The notes under the pieces were generated by a model. The model ran no database searches, had not been told where the DNA came from, and was given only the letters and a program-made list of their open reading frames with translations. DNA of 64,000 nucleotides, taken from Actinomycetota bacterium (GTDB taxonomy: Bacteria > Actinomycetota > Acidimicrobiia > Acidimicrobiales > MedAcidi-G1). Positions within the stretch are counted from its first letter, which is position 1. Each line of letters begins with the position of its first letter. Shown here one piece after another: positions 7,875-17,042 of this stretch. Made by a program: the position numbers and the translations under genes. The stretch covers positions 1 through 64,000 of the forward strand of contig JACNLA010000028.1 of assembly GCA_014381745.1 (NCBI GenBank). The letters run 5' to 3'.

Positions 7875-9010
7875 GGCGCCACCTTCTTGTCACCAACGAC
7901 TTCCCACCAAAGGTGGGCGGCATTCAGTCCTATCTGTGGGAACTCTGGCGGCGACTTCCAGCCGGCGACATCTCTGTCCACACCACCCCATATCCGGCGG
8001 CCAACGAGTTCGATGTCGGCCAGGATTTCGAGGTGACCCGATCCAGGGAACCTGTGCTCCTTCCGTACCCGTGGCTGCACGGTCGCGTCGACAGGCTCGC
8101 CGAACAGTTCGCGGCCGACCTGACCATCTGGGATCCGGCTGTACCGGTCGGCATGTCGGCCCCGCGCAGCAAGTTGCCCTACGCGGTAGTGCTGCATGGT
8201 GCCGAGGTGACCATCCCCGGGCGCCTTCCGGTCACGAGGACCCTGCTGGCAAGGGTCCTGAACGGTGCTTCCCTGGTGATATGTGCCGGGAGGTACGTTG
8301 CCGCCGAGGCCGAGAGAGCCGCACGCCGGCCCCTGCCGACGCTGATAGTGCCTCCGGGTGTGGACACCGGACGCTTCTCGCCGCTGGATGCAGCAGAGCG
8401 GGATTCAGTCCGCTGCGAGCTGGGTCTACCGACCGATGCTCCCGTCGTCGTCGGCGTCAGCCGCCTTGTGCCCCGCAAGGGCATGGACACGCTCATCAGG
8501 GCAGCAGGCCGACTCCGCTCGCGGTTCCCTGACCTTGTCGTCGCAATCGCCGGCTCGGGCCGGGACCAACGACGTCTGAAGGACCTGGTTGAACACACCG
8601 GTGCTCCCGTACGCATTCTGGGGCGACTTCCCGACAGCCTCCTGCCGGGCCTCTACGGCGCCGGCGAGGTGTTCGCGATGCCGTGCAGGTCCCGGTGGCG
8701 TGGGCTCGAGCAGGAGGGCTTCGGAATCGTCTTTGTGGAGGCCGCCGCATGTGGTGTTCCTCAGATCGCCGGCGAAAGCGGTGGTGCCGCCGAGGCGGTG
8801 GAGCACGGCGTTACCGGCCTGGTGCTCGAGCATCCAGAGTCCGACAGGGATCTGGCTGACGCAATCGCCGACATTCTCGAAGACGAGCAGCGACGGACAC
8901 GGATGGGTCTGGCGTCTCGGGAGCGTGCCCTCCGAGAGTTCTCCTACGACGTTTTGGCCAGACGCCTCGAGGCCGGAATCGACGATGCTGATCTCCAAGA
9001 TGGCCACTGA
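7871..9010 (+). CDS. GT4 glycosyltransferase, PimB-like mannosyltransferase
   Basis: A 379-residue GT-B fold glycosyltransferase of family 4. The opening TNDFPPKVGGIQSYLWEL is close to the acceptor loop of PimB, the enzyme that adds the second mannose to phosphatidylinositol mannosides. The nucleotide-sugar site shows VVGVSRLVPRKGMD (around residue 195) and the EX7E motif in EQEGFGIVFVEAAACGVP (around 278). TTG is the start, overlapping the queG stop by 4 bases. The specific donor and acceptor are inferred from resemblance; a different GDP-mannose or UDP-sugar transferase is possible. Confidence 0.85.
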   Translation: MRRHLLVTNDFPPKVGGIQSYLWELWRRLPAGDISVHTTPYPAANEFDVGQDFEVTRSREPVLLPYPWLHGRVDRLAEQFAADLTIWDPAVPVGMSAPRSKLPYAVVLHGAEVTIPGRLPVTRTLLARVLNGASLVICAGRYVAAEAERAARRPLPTLIVPPGVDTGRFSPLDAAERDSVRCELGLPTDAPVVVGVSRLVPRKGMDTLIRAAGRLRSRFPDLVVAIAGSGRDQRRLKDLVEHTGAPVRILGRLPDSLLPGLYGAGEVFAMPCRSRWRGLEQEGFGIVFVEAAACGVPQIAGESGGAAEAVEHGVTGLVLEHPESDRDLADAIADILEDEQRRTRMGLASRERALREFSYDVLARRLEAGIDDADLQDGH

Positions 9011-9093
9011 TTCCCCTTGACGCAGTAAGGGACGATTTGCCTCCACAAATGTGGCGGGTTGTTCCGATACTGTCGGGGTAGAGGAGAAACGCG

Positions 9094-9552
9094 ATGACCG
9101 AGCACGCCAGTCAGCACGTAACGATCAAGGCGCCACCACAGCGCTGCTACGAGACCGTCCTCGACGTCGAACGCTTCTCCGAGTGGGCTCCAGATATCAA
9201 AGAGGCCCGGGTTCTTGCACGCGATCAGGAAGGGCGCCCGGGCGACGTGGCCTTTCGGGCCGCAGCCATGGGCCGCAGCAGCTCCTACACCCTCCGCTAC
9301 ACCTACGGTTCGAACCCGCTGCGAATTTCATGGCGCCTCCTTGAGGGTGACGTGATCTCTCGCATGACCGGCGACTACGAGTTCATGCCTGTCGAGGGCG
9401 ACCCCAACTCGACCCTGCTCGCCTACGACCTCGATGTGGACCTGCTGGTTCGGCTGCCCGGCTTCGTGAAGAGACGACTAGAGGCCAAGATCGTCCACAC
9501 GGCGATAGACGACCTTAAGTTCCGCGTCGAGGCTGGAACCCACGCCAACTGA
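9094..9552 (+). CDS. SRPBCC (START-like) family protein
   Basis: A 152-residue protein of the polyketide-cyclase/coenzyme-Q-binding SRPBCC fold, which has a hydrophobic ligand pocket. It opens HVTIKAPPQRCYETVLDVERFSEWAPDIKEARVLA, where the fold's first strand and helices are evident, and it ends with a long amphipathic helix (residues 122-148). Actinobacteria carry many of these with no known ligand. The ribosome-binding site is gaggag (9081-9086), 7 bases before the ATG. It appears monocistronic. Confidence 0.8.
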   Translation: MTEHASQHVTIKAPPQRCYETVLDVERFSEWAPDIKEARVLARDQEGRPGDVAFRAAAMGRSSSYTLRYTYGSNPLRISWRLLEGDVISRMTGDYEFMPVEGDPNSTLLAYDLDVDLLVRLPGFVKRRLEAKIVHTAIDDLKFRVEAGTHAN

Positions 9553-9619
9553 GTTCTGGGTCTGATCCCCTAAGCTCCGAAACTGGTTTTTCTGCCGGCT
9601 GCACGGTTGACACCAGCGG

Positions 9620-9631
9620 TACGATCCGGCG
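9620..9631 (+). promoter_or_regulatory. Putative leaderless promoter (-10) of the AlaC-like gene
   Basis: The hexamer tacgat at 9620-9625 matches TANNNT and ends 6 bases before the ATG at 9632, so transcription would start at or next to the start codon. No ribosome-binding site is present, and no clear -35 element is seen. Confidence 0.5.
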
Positions 9632-10810
9632 ATGGAGTTTCGACGCATCACCTCTCTGCCGCCCTACGTCTTCACGATCATCGACACCCTCAAGGTTGAG
9701 GCACGGAGGGCGGGCGCAGATGTGATCGACCTTGGTTTCGGAAACCCGGACCTGCCGTCACCTGACCTGGCGGTGGAAAAGCTTGTTGAGGCGGCACGTA
9801 ACCCACGGAATCACCGCTACTCCTCGAGCAAAGGGCTTCCCAAGCTGCGTGAGGCCGTCGCCGCCCTCTACGAGCGACGGTTCGGTGTGAGCCTCGACCC
9901 GGATCGGCAGGTCCTCAACACCATCGGTGCCAAGGAGGGCTTCGCGCACCTCATGTGGGTGCTCCTGCAACCCGGCGATGCCGCCCTCGTGCCCTCACCT
10001 TCATATCCGATCCACCGTTACTCGCCCCTCTTCGCCGGCGCCGAGGTTCGCGAGATGCCTTTCACCCTGGATGGCGATTTCATCGGGATGCTCCGGGAAG
10101 GATGGGACTACTCCTGGCCAAAGCCCAGGGTCATCGTCTTGTCGTTTCCCCACAACCCGACTACTGCCTGCGTGGACCTCAAGTTCATGGAAGAGGTGGT
10201 CGCGTTTGCCAGGGAGCGGGACGTCTTGTTGGTCCATGACTTTGCCTACGCAGACGTCGGCTTTGACGGATACCAGCCTCCGTCGATCATGCAGGTTCCC
10301 GGCGCCGATGAGGTTGCAGTGGAGCTCTACTCCATGACCAAGAGCTTCTCAATGGCGGGTTGGAGGGTCGCCTTCATGGTGGGGAACGCCGAGGTGATCG
10401 CAGCCCTCACGAAGCTCAAGTCCTATCTCGACTACGGGAGCTTCCAACCGATCCAGATAGCGGCAACGGTCACGTTGAATGAGGCCGCCGACCATCCGAC
10501 CGAGGTCTGCACCACATACCAGCGGCGACGCGACACCCTCTGGGACGGTCTGAACCGCATCGGCTGGCCGATTGAGCCACCCCGGGGGACGATGTTCGCA
10601 TGGGCTCCAATCCCGGAGCAGTACCGCGACATGGGTTCGATTGAGTTCGCCAGCCTCTTAGTTCGAGAGGCGAACGTGGCGGTGTCGCCCGGAATCGGAT
10701 TCGGTCCGGGAGGCGAGGGCCATGTCCGCTTTGCCCTCATCGAGAACGAACAGCGGATCGGTCAGGCCATCAGGAACCTGAAGGGATCGCTTGACCGTCT
10801 GGAGGCCTGA
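9632..10810 (+). CDS. AlaC-like class I/II aminotransferase
   Basis: A 392-residue PLP-dependent fold-type I aminotransferase resembling AlaC/YfdZ, the alanine-pyruvate transaminase. DLGFGNPDLPSP (33-44), HRYSSSKGLPKLREAVA (61-77), SPSYPIHRYSP (122-132), SFPHNPTTA (171-179) and the PLP lysine K237 in SMTKSFSMAGWRVAF define the family. Glutamate-pyruvate transamination is the likeliest reaction, but related LL-diaminopimelate and aspartate aminotransferases share these motifs. It converges on glpK with 9 bases between stop codons. Confidence 0.88.
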   Translation: MEFRRITSLPPYVFTIIDTLKVEARRAGADVIDLGFGNPDLPSPDLAVEKLVEAARNPRNHRYSSSKGLPKLREAVAALYERRFGVSLDPDRQVLNTIGAKEGFAHLMWVLLQPGDAALVPSPSYPIHRYSPLFAGAEVREMPFTLDGDFIGMLREGWDYSWPKPRVIVLSFPHNPTTACVDLKFMEEVVAFARERDVLLVHDFAYADVGFDGYQPPSIMQVPGADEVAVELYSMTKSFSMAGWRVAFMVGNAEVIAALTKLKSYLDYGSFQPIQIAATVTLNEAADHPTEVCTTYQRRRDTLWDGLNRIGWPIEPPRGTMFAWAPIPEQYRDMGSIEFASLLVREANVAVSPGIGFGPGGEGHVRFALIENEQRIGQAIRNLKGSLDRLEA

Positions 10811-10825
10811 AACTTCTGGTCAGGC
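10805..10825. terminator. Hairpin between convergent alaC-like gene and glpK
   Basis: gcctga (10805-10810) pairs with tcaggc (10820-10825) around a 9-base loop, so each stem arm includes one of the two convergent stop codons. There is no T tract. It might act as a weak bidirectional terminator. Confidence 0.3.
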
Positions 10826-12310
10826 GTCCGTCTCCCATGACCGGCTCCGCTGCACGGCGTCAAGCCATCGGGTGTAGGACGCCTCGACCTGGGCCCGATC
10901 GGTAGTCGGCTGGAAGGTTCTGTCTGAGCGCCACAGGTCGCTCAACTCTGAGGTCGAAGACCAAAAGTCCTCTCCCAGGCCTGCCAGCCAGGCCGCTCCC
11001 ATTGCGGTCGTCTCCTGCACTGCTGAGCGGGTCACCGAGACGCCCAGCAGATCAGCCTGGGTCTCTAACAGAAGGTCCATGACAGAAGCGCCACCATCGA
11101 CCCGGAGCTCGGTGATGGCCAGGCCTCCATCCCGATGTATCGCCTCGACAACGTCACGTGTCTGAAATGCCATTGCCTCGACTGCAGCGCGGGCGAGGTG
11201 GCCCCGCCCGGACCCTCTGGTGAGCCCGACGATGGTGCCTCGGGCCCGCGGATCCCACCAGGGACTCCCGAGGCCTGCGAACGCCGGAACCATGTAGACG
11301 CCGCCGTTGTCGGCTACGGACTCGGCCAGGGCTCCAACCTCGGATGCGGAGTCGACCAGTCCGAGACCGTCGCGGAGCCACTGGATCGTCGCTCCCGTGG
11401 CGAAGATCGACCCCTCCAGTGCGTAGGTGGTCGCCTCGCTCCCGGCCAGTTGCCAGGCAACCGTTGTCAGCAACCCATCGACGGGTTCGGGTAAGAGGGC
11501 ACCCATGTTGGCCAAGAGGAAGGACCCCGTCCCGTAGGTGTTCTTGGCATCGCCGGGTTCGAAACAGGCCTGACCGAACAGGGCCGCCTGTTGATCGCCG
11601 GCAATGCCGCTGACCGGTATGCCTGCCGGGAGCGGACCAGCGTCGGCCGTTACACCAAACCGACCCGATGTTGGGCGAAGCTCAGGCAACGCCCCGACCG
11701 GCACGTCGAAAAGGGAGCACATTTCCTCGGACCAGGTTCCAGACGCCAGGTCGTAGAGCATCGTCCGACTGGCGTTGGATGGCTCGGTGGCATGCACGGA
11801 ACCGCCTGTCAGGTTCCAGAGAATCCAGGAGTCGACGGTTCCCAGACGAAGTGCAGAGTCGGTTTCGACACCACCGTCGGTGAGAAGCCACTGGATCTTG
11901 CTGGCCGAGAAGTAGGGGTCCAGCACGAGCCCGGTAATGCGGCGGACATTTTCAAGGTGTCCGTCGGCATGGAGGGCTTCGCACAGCGTGGTCGTCCGGC
12001 GATCCTGCCACACGATTGCCCGGTGCCGGGGAAGACCCGTGTCGGAGTCCCAGGCAACGATCGTCTCGCGCTGGTTGGTTATGCCCACGGCGGCGATTGC
12101 GGTCGCCGACTCATCGAGGCGGGTGGCGACCTCTGAGAGCGTGTGTGACACTGCGTTCCAGATTTCGGTGGCGTCATGCTCAACGAGGCCCGGGCGGGGG
12201 AAGTGTTGCGTGAACTCCCGTTGGGCCAAATCCACGACCCTGCCCTCAACATCGATGGCAAGGGTGCGGACGCTCGTGGTGCCAGCGTCGATTGCGAGCA
12301 CAACTGCCAT
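10820..12310 (-). CDS. glpK: Glycerol kinase
   Basis: A 496-residue FGGY-family kinase that phosphorylates glycerol to glycerol 3-phosphate. The N-terminal phosphate loop AIDAGTTSVRTLA (7-19), the substrate segment GITNQRETIVAWD (75-87), and the C-terminal FGGY signature region (GLTRGSGRGHLARAAVEAM) and RVDGGASVMDLLLETQADLL are all present. Length is the usual ~500. No glycerol transporter or glpD is adjacent. It is divergent from pfkA with 53 bases between starts. Confidence 0.94.
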   Translation of the reverse strand: MAVVLAIDAGTTSVRTLAIDVEGRVVDLAQREFTQHFPRPGLVEHDATEIWNAVSHTLSEVATRLDESATAIAAVGITNQRETIVAWDSDTGLPRHRAIVWQDRRTTTLCEALHADGHLENVRRITGLVLDPYFSASKIQWLLTDGGVETDSALRLGTVDSWILWNLTGGSVHATEPSNASRTMLYDLASGTWSEEMCSLFDVPVGALPELRPTSGRFGVTADAGPLPAGIPVSGIAGDQQAALFGQACFEPGDAKNTYGTGSFLLANMGALLPEPVDGLLTTVAWQLAGSEATTYALEGSIFATGATIQWLRDGLGLVDSASEVGALAESVADNGGVYMVPAFAGLGSPWWDPRARGTIVGLTRGSGRGHLARAAVEAMAFQTRDVVEAIHRDGGLAITELRVDGGASVMDLLLETQADLLGVSVTRSAVQETTAMGAAWLAGLGEDFWSSTSELSDLWRSDRTFQPTTDRAQVEASYTRWLDAVQRSRSWETDA

Positions 12311-12322
12311 GCGTAGAGGTTA
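12311..12322 (-). promoter_or_regulatory. Putative leaderless promoter (-10) of glpK
   Basis: On the minus strand, taacct (12322-12317) ends 6 bases before the ATG of glpK at 12310. No Shine-Dalgarno sequence is present. The spacing is the same as at the AlaC-like gene, divIVA and hisD. Confidence 0.5.
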
Positions 12323-12363
12323 CGTTCCTAGTGGGGGAGCGACAGCACAAGCGAGGTGGAGAG

Positions 12364-13392
12364 ATGCGAATAGGTGTGCTTACCGGCGGCGGAGACTGCC
12401 CGGGTCTGAATGCGGTGATCCGTGCCGTGGTCAGGCGCGCCGAGAGAGGGTTCGGTGACGAGGTGGTCGGCTTTCTAGATGGCTGGAAAGGCGTGGTCGA
12501 GGACGACACGGTGGTTCTGGACGTCGACGCGTGCAGGGGCCTGCTTCCGAGGGGCGGAACGGTGCTGGGCACGTCGCGTCTTCAGCCGTTCGGGATGGAG
12601 GATGGAGTCGAGCGGGCCCGCGCCACCTTTGAGCGACATGCCCTGGACGGCCTCGTCGTCGTGGGCGGAGAGGGGACCCTCTCATGCGCAAGCAGCCTCC
12701 ACGAACTCGGCTTCCCCCTAGTTGGAGTACCCAAGACCATCGACAACGACATCGGCGCAACCGAGATGACCTTTGGGTTCGAGACGGCGGTCGAGATCGC
12801 AACCGAGGCCATCGATCGGCTCCACACCACTGCAGAGTCACACGACAGGGTGATGGTCGTTGAGGTAATGGGGCGGCACGTCGGGCACATTGCGGCATGG
12901 GCGGGCATGGCAGGTGGATCGACTTTGACGCTCGTACCGGAAGAACCCTTCGACATTACCGAGGTCTGTTCGGTCGTTCGGCGTCGACATGAGCGCGGCC
13001 GCTTTGCATCGGTGCTCGTGGTAGCAGAGGGCGCCCGGCCAGTCGAAGGCACCATGGACATCCCGGAAGATGAGGTCGACGTCTTCGGTCACGTCCGGCT
13101 TGGAGGAATTGCCCACCTGGTAGCCGATGAGATCGGGCGCCGTACCGGTTTTGAGACGAGGGTCACGATCCTCGGCCATGTCCAACGTGGCGGAACGCCA
13201 ACAGCCTTCGACCGGGTTCTGGCATCGCGGTTCGGTGTGGCGGCGGTCGACGCAATCCACAGCGGCTCGCTGGGCATGATGGCCTCCCTGACCGCCGGAG
13301 AGATAGTGCTTGTGCCGCTGGCGGACGCAGTAGCCGAGGTCAAGACATTGAACAGCGATCTCTGGGAGAAGGCGAAGGTGTTCTTTGCCTGA
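12364..13392 (+). CDS. pfkA: 6-phosphofructokinase, group III (ATP-type signature)
   Basis: A 342-residue phosphofructokinase that makes fructose 1,6-bisphosphate. GGDCPGLN (8-15) forms the donor-binding loop, and PKTIDNDI (123-130) holds the catalytic aspartates. The donor-determining positions are G104 (GGEGT) and K124. Gly at 104 is associated with ATP use, while Asp there marks PPi enzymes; K124 is shared with the PPi-dependent branch. Streptomyces ATP-dependent enzymes show this same mix. ATG at 12364 is preceded by ggtggaga. An upstream in-frame extension into the glpK region is not credible. Confidence 0.92.
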   Translation: MRIGVLTGGGDCPGLNAVIRAVVRRAERGFGDEVVGFLDGWKGVVEDDTVVLDVDACRGLLPRGGTVLGTSRLQPFGMEDGVERARATFERHALDGLVVVGGEGTLSCASSLHELGFPLVGVPKTIDNDIGATEMTFGFETAVEIATEAIDRLHTTAESHDRVMVVEVMGRHVGHIAAWAGMAGGSTLTLVPEEPFDITEVCSVVRRRHERGRFASVLVVAEGARPVEGTMDIPEDEVDVFGHVRLGGIAHLVADEIGRRTGFETRVTILGHVQRGGTPTAFDRVLASRFGVAAVDAIHSGSLGMMASLTAGEIVLVPLADAVAEVKTLNSDLWEKAKVFFA

Positions 13393-13395
13393 TCC

Positions 13396-14034
13396 CTATG
13401 GTCGTTCCGGAGCGAAACTCGTGTAGCTGGAACAGTCAACAGGTTGGCCGGCAGTGGGTGGGTCACCGTCGCTTACCGGAATGCTGATGGGGTTCAGGGT
13501 CCCGTCGCTGTCGACAAGGATCCTGACAGCGTCGATGTCGGCTCCCACGATCAACTCGGATGCCGTACAGACCAGCATTGCGTATGCGAGCCGGTTGCTG
13601 ATCGAATCGTCCTGGGGAAAGCCGTCGAGGCTGTCCAGGTGAATCTCCAGGATCGTCCCGGTGAGGATCGTTCCGACAACCGAGCTGCCCTCTGCGAACG
13701 GCGACACCAGGTCGGATTCCTGCTCGCCCGCCGTCGGGCCAGCGAAAACCCGGTCCAGGATCACGTTGACGGATCCGTCAGATGCGATCTCGCGGCTTAC
13801 GGCCTCGAGAAGCATGGTGCCGTCAGCCGTGGCCCTCGCGAGGTAGATCTCGACGGATTCAGTGGGAGCCGGTGCCTCCGTGGTGGTGGATCCCGCTGGA
13901 AGGAGTGCGTCTGGAAGCTCGGCAGACAGCTCGCGTGGAGCCACATCGAGGGGAATGCTGCACGCCGAGATCAGGAGGGTCATGAGCGCAGCCAGCAGGA
14001 GGGTGGGTTGTAGCCGGTGGTGCAATGTGTTCAC
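13396..14034 (-). CDS. LpqB-like GerMN-domain lipoprotein
   Basis: A 212-residue secreted lipoprotein. Residues 1-25 form a signal peptide ending in the lipobox LISAC with the lipidated cysteine at 25. After a Ser/Thr/Pro linker comes one GerMN domain (residues about 60-185). Its position directly after mtrA and mtrB is that of LpqB, which modulates the MtrB sensor in Actinobacteria. LpqB is normally near 580 residues with an extra beta-propeller; this protein has only the GerMN part. GTG start overlaps the mtrB stop by 3 bases (GTGA). Confidence 0.82.
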   Translation of the reverse strand: MNTLHHRLQPTLLLAALMTLLISACSIPLDVAPRELSAELPDALLPAGSTTTEAPAPTESVEIYLARATADGTMLLEAVSREIASDGSVNVILDRVFAGPTAGEQESDLVSPFAEGSSVVGTILTGTILEIHLDSLDGFPQDDSISNRLAYAMLVCTASELIVGADIDAVRILVDSDGTLNPISIPVSDGDPPTAGQPVDCSSYTSFAPERP

Positions 14035-15482
14035 AACTGGCTCTCCGCTGCTGTCGGCAACTCAACTACGAAGCGTGCTCCGGGCTTTCCGTCGGGTCGG
14101 TCCTCTACCCAGACCCTTCCTCCGTGGAGGCGGACGTCCTCGATGACGAGGCTCAGACCCAGCCCGGTGCCGCTGTCACCACCGCCGCGTCGACCGCCTG
14201 AGGACCCGCGCGAGAAGCGCTCAAATATTGCTGCTCGTTCCTCTTCAGGAATGCCGGGGCCGCTGTCCTCGACAGCGATCCTGATGCCGGCTCCATCTTC
14301 GTCCACGATGATCGAGGTTGCCCCGTCGCCGTAGCGGTTGGCATTTTCCAACAGGTTCGAGATGAGCCTGGCAAGACGTCTCTTGTCGGCGGTGATGACG
14401 AGGTCGCCGGCGTGGCCCGGCATGTGAATCGGGACAGGTCCCGTCCCCCTGGTGGTCGCCGTGAGGAACTGTGACACCTGGACCTCTGACAGGTCCAGGG
14501 CGGCCGCCCCGGCGTCGTAGCCGGAGATCTCGAGGAGGTCCACCACCAGCCTCGTGAACCGATCAAGGTCATCGGACAGGAGCGTCAGGGCCGTCTGGGA
14601 GCGGTCAGACAGCTCCTCGCGGCGGGCTTCAAGGACCCCGACGCTGGCCTTCAGGGTCGTCAGCGGGCTGCGAAGCTCGTGGCTGACGTCTGAGGCAAAG
14701 CGGGCGTCTCTAAGTATTCGTTCCTCGAGGGCCCTGGCCATCTCGTTGAATGAGTCGGCGAGGCGGTCGAGGTCTGGGTCCGACTGGGGTTCCAGGCGGG
14801 TGTCCAGACGCCCCCCAGCGATCGCCTCGGCAGCACTGCGCACACGACGTAGTGGACGAAGTGTTCGTTGGCTGACCCAGGCGCCGAATACGGCAGCGAT
14901 GATGGTGGCGAAGATGCTCGCCCCGAAGAGAACTATCTGCAGGTTCCCCAGCGTGTCGTCGACGTCTGCCAGATCTACAACGGCGAAGTAGTCGGCGTCG
15001 AATGCTGCCAGCGGAATGCCGACGACCAGATGGGGCTGACCTGAAAGGGAGGCCCGTTGCTGCCCCGCAACCCTGTCAGACAGCTGTTGGAGGAGAAGAG
15101 GTGGCAGATCCTCCTGCCCGAGTTCGGGAGCCGGCAACCAGGTGTCGCCGAGGCGGATGAGCCGCTGGAAGCCTTCGATCTTGGTCAGGGAGTCGGCGAT
15201 CGCCGGAAGGTCCTCGATGCTGGCGTCGTGGGTCAACTGGTTGCTGAGACGTGTTGCGTTGCTGACGGCGACGGCTGCAGCTGCGCTCTCCCTGCTGTCG
15301 ATGAGTTGCCGCCGGGTGAGAACCAGGGTCGCCCCGGCCACGACAACCGAGACAAGCAGGCCACCGACGGCAAACGAGAGGGAGATTCGCGCCCGGAGTC
15401 CAAGGGGAACGGGGCGGGACTCATCTGCATGGTGGTCGGCAGGTACATCCTGGCCGTCCTCCGGTTGGTCGACCGCGGCCAT
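14031..15482 (-). CDS. mtrB: MtrB-like sensor histidine kinase
   Basis: A 483-residue membrane sensor kinase. Two membrane helices flank an extracytoplasmic sensor region (about residues 38-60 and 165-190). HAMP follows (RTLRPLRRVRSAAEAIAGG), then the phosphoacceptor box DVSHELRSPLTTLKASV, an N box (LISNLLENANRYG) and G boxes (DSGPGIPEEE, GTGLGLSL). Order and overlaps with the MtrA-type regulator and GerMN lipoprotein identify it as MtrB-like, which in mycobacteria controls division and wall genes. The start is the ATG that shares one base with the mtrA stop (TGATG). An in-frame upstream extension is a shadow of mtrA. Confidence 0.9.
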   Translation of the reverse strand: MAAVDQPEDGQDVPADHHADESRPVPLGLRARISLSFAVGGLLVSVVVAGATLVLTRRQLIDSRESAAAAVAVSNATRLSNQLTHDASIEDLPAIADSLTKIEGFQRLIRLGDTWLPAPELGQEDLPPLLLQQLSDRVAGQQRASLSGQPHLVVGIPLAAFDADYFAVVDLADVDDTLGNLQIVLFGASIFATIIAAVFGAWVSQRTLRPLRRVRSAAEAIAGGRLDTRLEPQSDPDLDRLADSFNEMARALEERILRDARFASDVSHELRSPLTTLKASVGVLEARREELSDRSQTALTLLSDDLDRFTRLVVDLLEISGYDAGAAALDLSEVQVSQFLTATTRGTGPVPIHMPGHAGDLVITADKRRLARLISNLLENANRYGDGATSIIVDEDGAGIRIAVEDSGPGIPEEERAAIFERFSRGSSGGRRGGGDSGTGLGLSLVIEDVRLHGGRVWVEDRPDGKPGARFVVELPTAAESQL

Positions 15483-16165
15483 CAGGTCTGGAGCTTGTAA
15501 CCCATGCCCCGCACGGTCATCACGTATCGCGGGTTGGCGGGATCTGCCTCGATCTTGGTGCGGAGCCTCCTGACGTGAACATCGACCAGGCGCCCGTCTC
15601 CCAGATAGTCGTAGTCCCAGACCGCCGCCAGGAGGTCCTCGCGGCTGAACACCTTGTTGGGGCTGGATGCCATCTCTACAAGGAGCCGAAACTCGGTGTG
15701 GGTCAGGTGGACCTCCTGTCCAGCGACCCTGACCGTCCCCTCGTCGGCGACCAGTTCCAGCTGGTCGACTACCAGATGGGAGTGCGCAGCCTCGGATGGA
15801 CGTGCCCTGCGCAGCAGTGCACGGATTCGGGCGGACAGGACCTTGGGGTCGAAAGGCTTGCTGAGGTAGTCGTCGGCGCCGGCTTCGAGTCCAGCGACTA
15901 TGTCGTGGCTGTCGTCGCGCGCTGTGACCATGATTATTGGTACGTCGCTGAGCCGACGGATCCTGCGGCACACCTCAAAGCCGTCGATCCCCGGGAGCAT
16001 GATGTCGATCAGGACAACGTCGCTGGGTGATGGCGCGAAGACGTCCAGGGCTGCCTCGCCACTCTCGGTCTCGTCGACGTGGTAGCCCTCTTCTTCGAGG
16101 ACAAGCCTCACCGCCGTGCGGATGCGTTCGTCGTCTTCGACGATCAGGATGCTTGTACCCATCAT
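15482..16165 (-). CDS. mtrA: MtrA-like OmpR-family response regulator
   Basis: A 227-residue two-component regulator. The receiver domain shows the acidic pair EDD (10-12), phosphoacceptor D54 (VLIDIMLPGIDG) and the KPFDP lysine near 103. The winged-helix output domain ends LVDVHVRRLRTKIEADPANP and TVRGMGYKL, very like MtrA of mycobacteria. It heads the operon mtrA-mtrB-lpqB-like. The start could be either of two adjacent ATGs. The upstream spacer (16166-16244) should hold the promoter. Confidence 0.9.
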   Translation of the reverse strand: MMGTSILIVEDDERIRTAVRLVLEEEGYHVDETESGEAALDVFAPSPSDVVLIDIMLPGIDGFEVCRRIRRLSDVPIIMVTARDDSHDIVAGLEAGADDYLSKPFDPKVLSARIRALLRRARPSEAAHSHLVVDQLELVADEGTVRVAGQEVHLTHTEFRLLVEMASSPNKVFSREDLLAAVWDYDYLGDGRLVDVHVRRLRTKIEADPANPRYVMTVRGMGYKLQT

Positions 16166-16244
16166 CTTTGGATAGTGCTCCGGGGTCTGTTGGTTCCTGT
16201 AGTGATCCTAGGAGTCGGCAGCCGTTCACGCCCGTCGAGGGCGA

Positions 16245-17036
16245 CTAGACGCTGGCAGCGTCCACGCTCCTAAGCAGCGAAAGGAGTTCGGACATGAGCC
16301 CCTTAGGGGCAGCTGCAACGAAATCACCGGTCGTGGGGCCGCCAGACAGATCACAGACCCGGCCACCGGCCTCGACAATGAGCACCTTTCCGGCGGCGAT
16401 GTCCCAGGGTGCAAGCCCCTTCTCGAAGAAGGCATCCACGCGGCCACATGCCACGGAGGCCATGTCCAGGGCCGCTCCTCCCATCCTCCTGATATCGCGG
16501 ACCCGGGGGAGAATCTCGACGAGCCCCTCGGCCTGCCTGCGTCGTCGTTCGGGCTGGTATCCAAAACCCGTCGCCAGCAACGCTGCTGACAGGTCGGTTG
16601 TCTGGCTGACCCGGATCGGTTGACCGTTGCGGGTGGCCCCATGGCCCAGTGCAGCGGCAAACTCGTCCCCCAGGAGGGGATCGAGGATCACGCCAACCGC
16701 TGGCTCGCCGTCCAGCTCAGCGCCGATTGATACCGAGAAGCCGGGGTGTCCGTAGACGAAGTTGGTGGTCCCGTCGATGGGGTCGACCACCCATCTGACA
16801 TCTGATGTACCGGTGACGGCCGTTCCCTCCTCGCACTGGATCGAGTCGTTGGGACGGGCCTCGTGCAGTAGTTCGGCGATCTTCTGCTCGGACCAGAGGT
16901 CTGCATCGGTGACTAGGTCGGTCGACGAACTCTTGGTGGCTGTGTCGAGAAGGCCCCCGGTTCTCCTTGCGAGTTCAGGGGCGACCCGACGGGCCGTGCT
17001 CAGAGCCAGGTCACGAAGTGCGATCAGGTCCGGCAC
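16245..17036 (-). CDS. Inositol-monophosphatase-family phosphatase
   Basis: A 263-residue metal-dependent phosphatase of the IMPase family. Metal ligands sit in EEGTAVTG (residues 68-75), in WVVDPIDGTTNF (82-93) and in the final WDIAAGKVLIVEAGG. Actinobacterial homologues act on myo-inositol 1-phosphate (for mycothiol and phosphatidylinositol mannosides) or on histidinol phosphate (HisN). Both substrates fit this window, which has mycothiol and PIM genes as well as a his operon without a visible histidinol phosphatase. The sequence alone does not choose between them. Ends 79 bases before mtrA. Confidence 0.88.
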   Translation of the reverse strand: MPDLIALRDLALSTARRVAPELARRTGGLLDTATKSSSTDLVTDADLWSEQKIAELLHEARPNDSIQCEEGTAVTGTSDVRWVVDPIDGTTNFVYGHPGFSVSIGAELDGEPAVGVILDPLLGDEFAAALGHGATRNGQPIRVSQTTDLSAALLATGFGYQPERRRRQAEGLVEILPRVRDIRRMGGAALDMASVACGRVDAFFEKGLAPWDIAAGKVLIVEAGGRVCDLSGGPTTGDFVAAAPKGLMSELLSLLRSVDAASV

Positions 17037-17042
17037 GGGTTG

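Noticed and set aside
15483-15971. An N-terminal extension of mtrB by 163 codons
   Set aside because: It lies in another frame of mtrA and is a basic low-complexity shadow; the ATG overlapping the mtrA stop is right.
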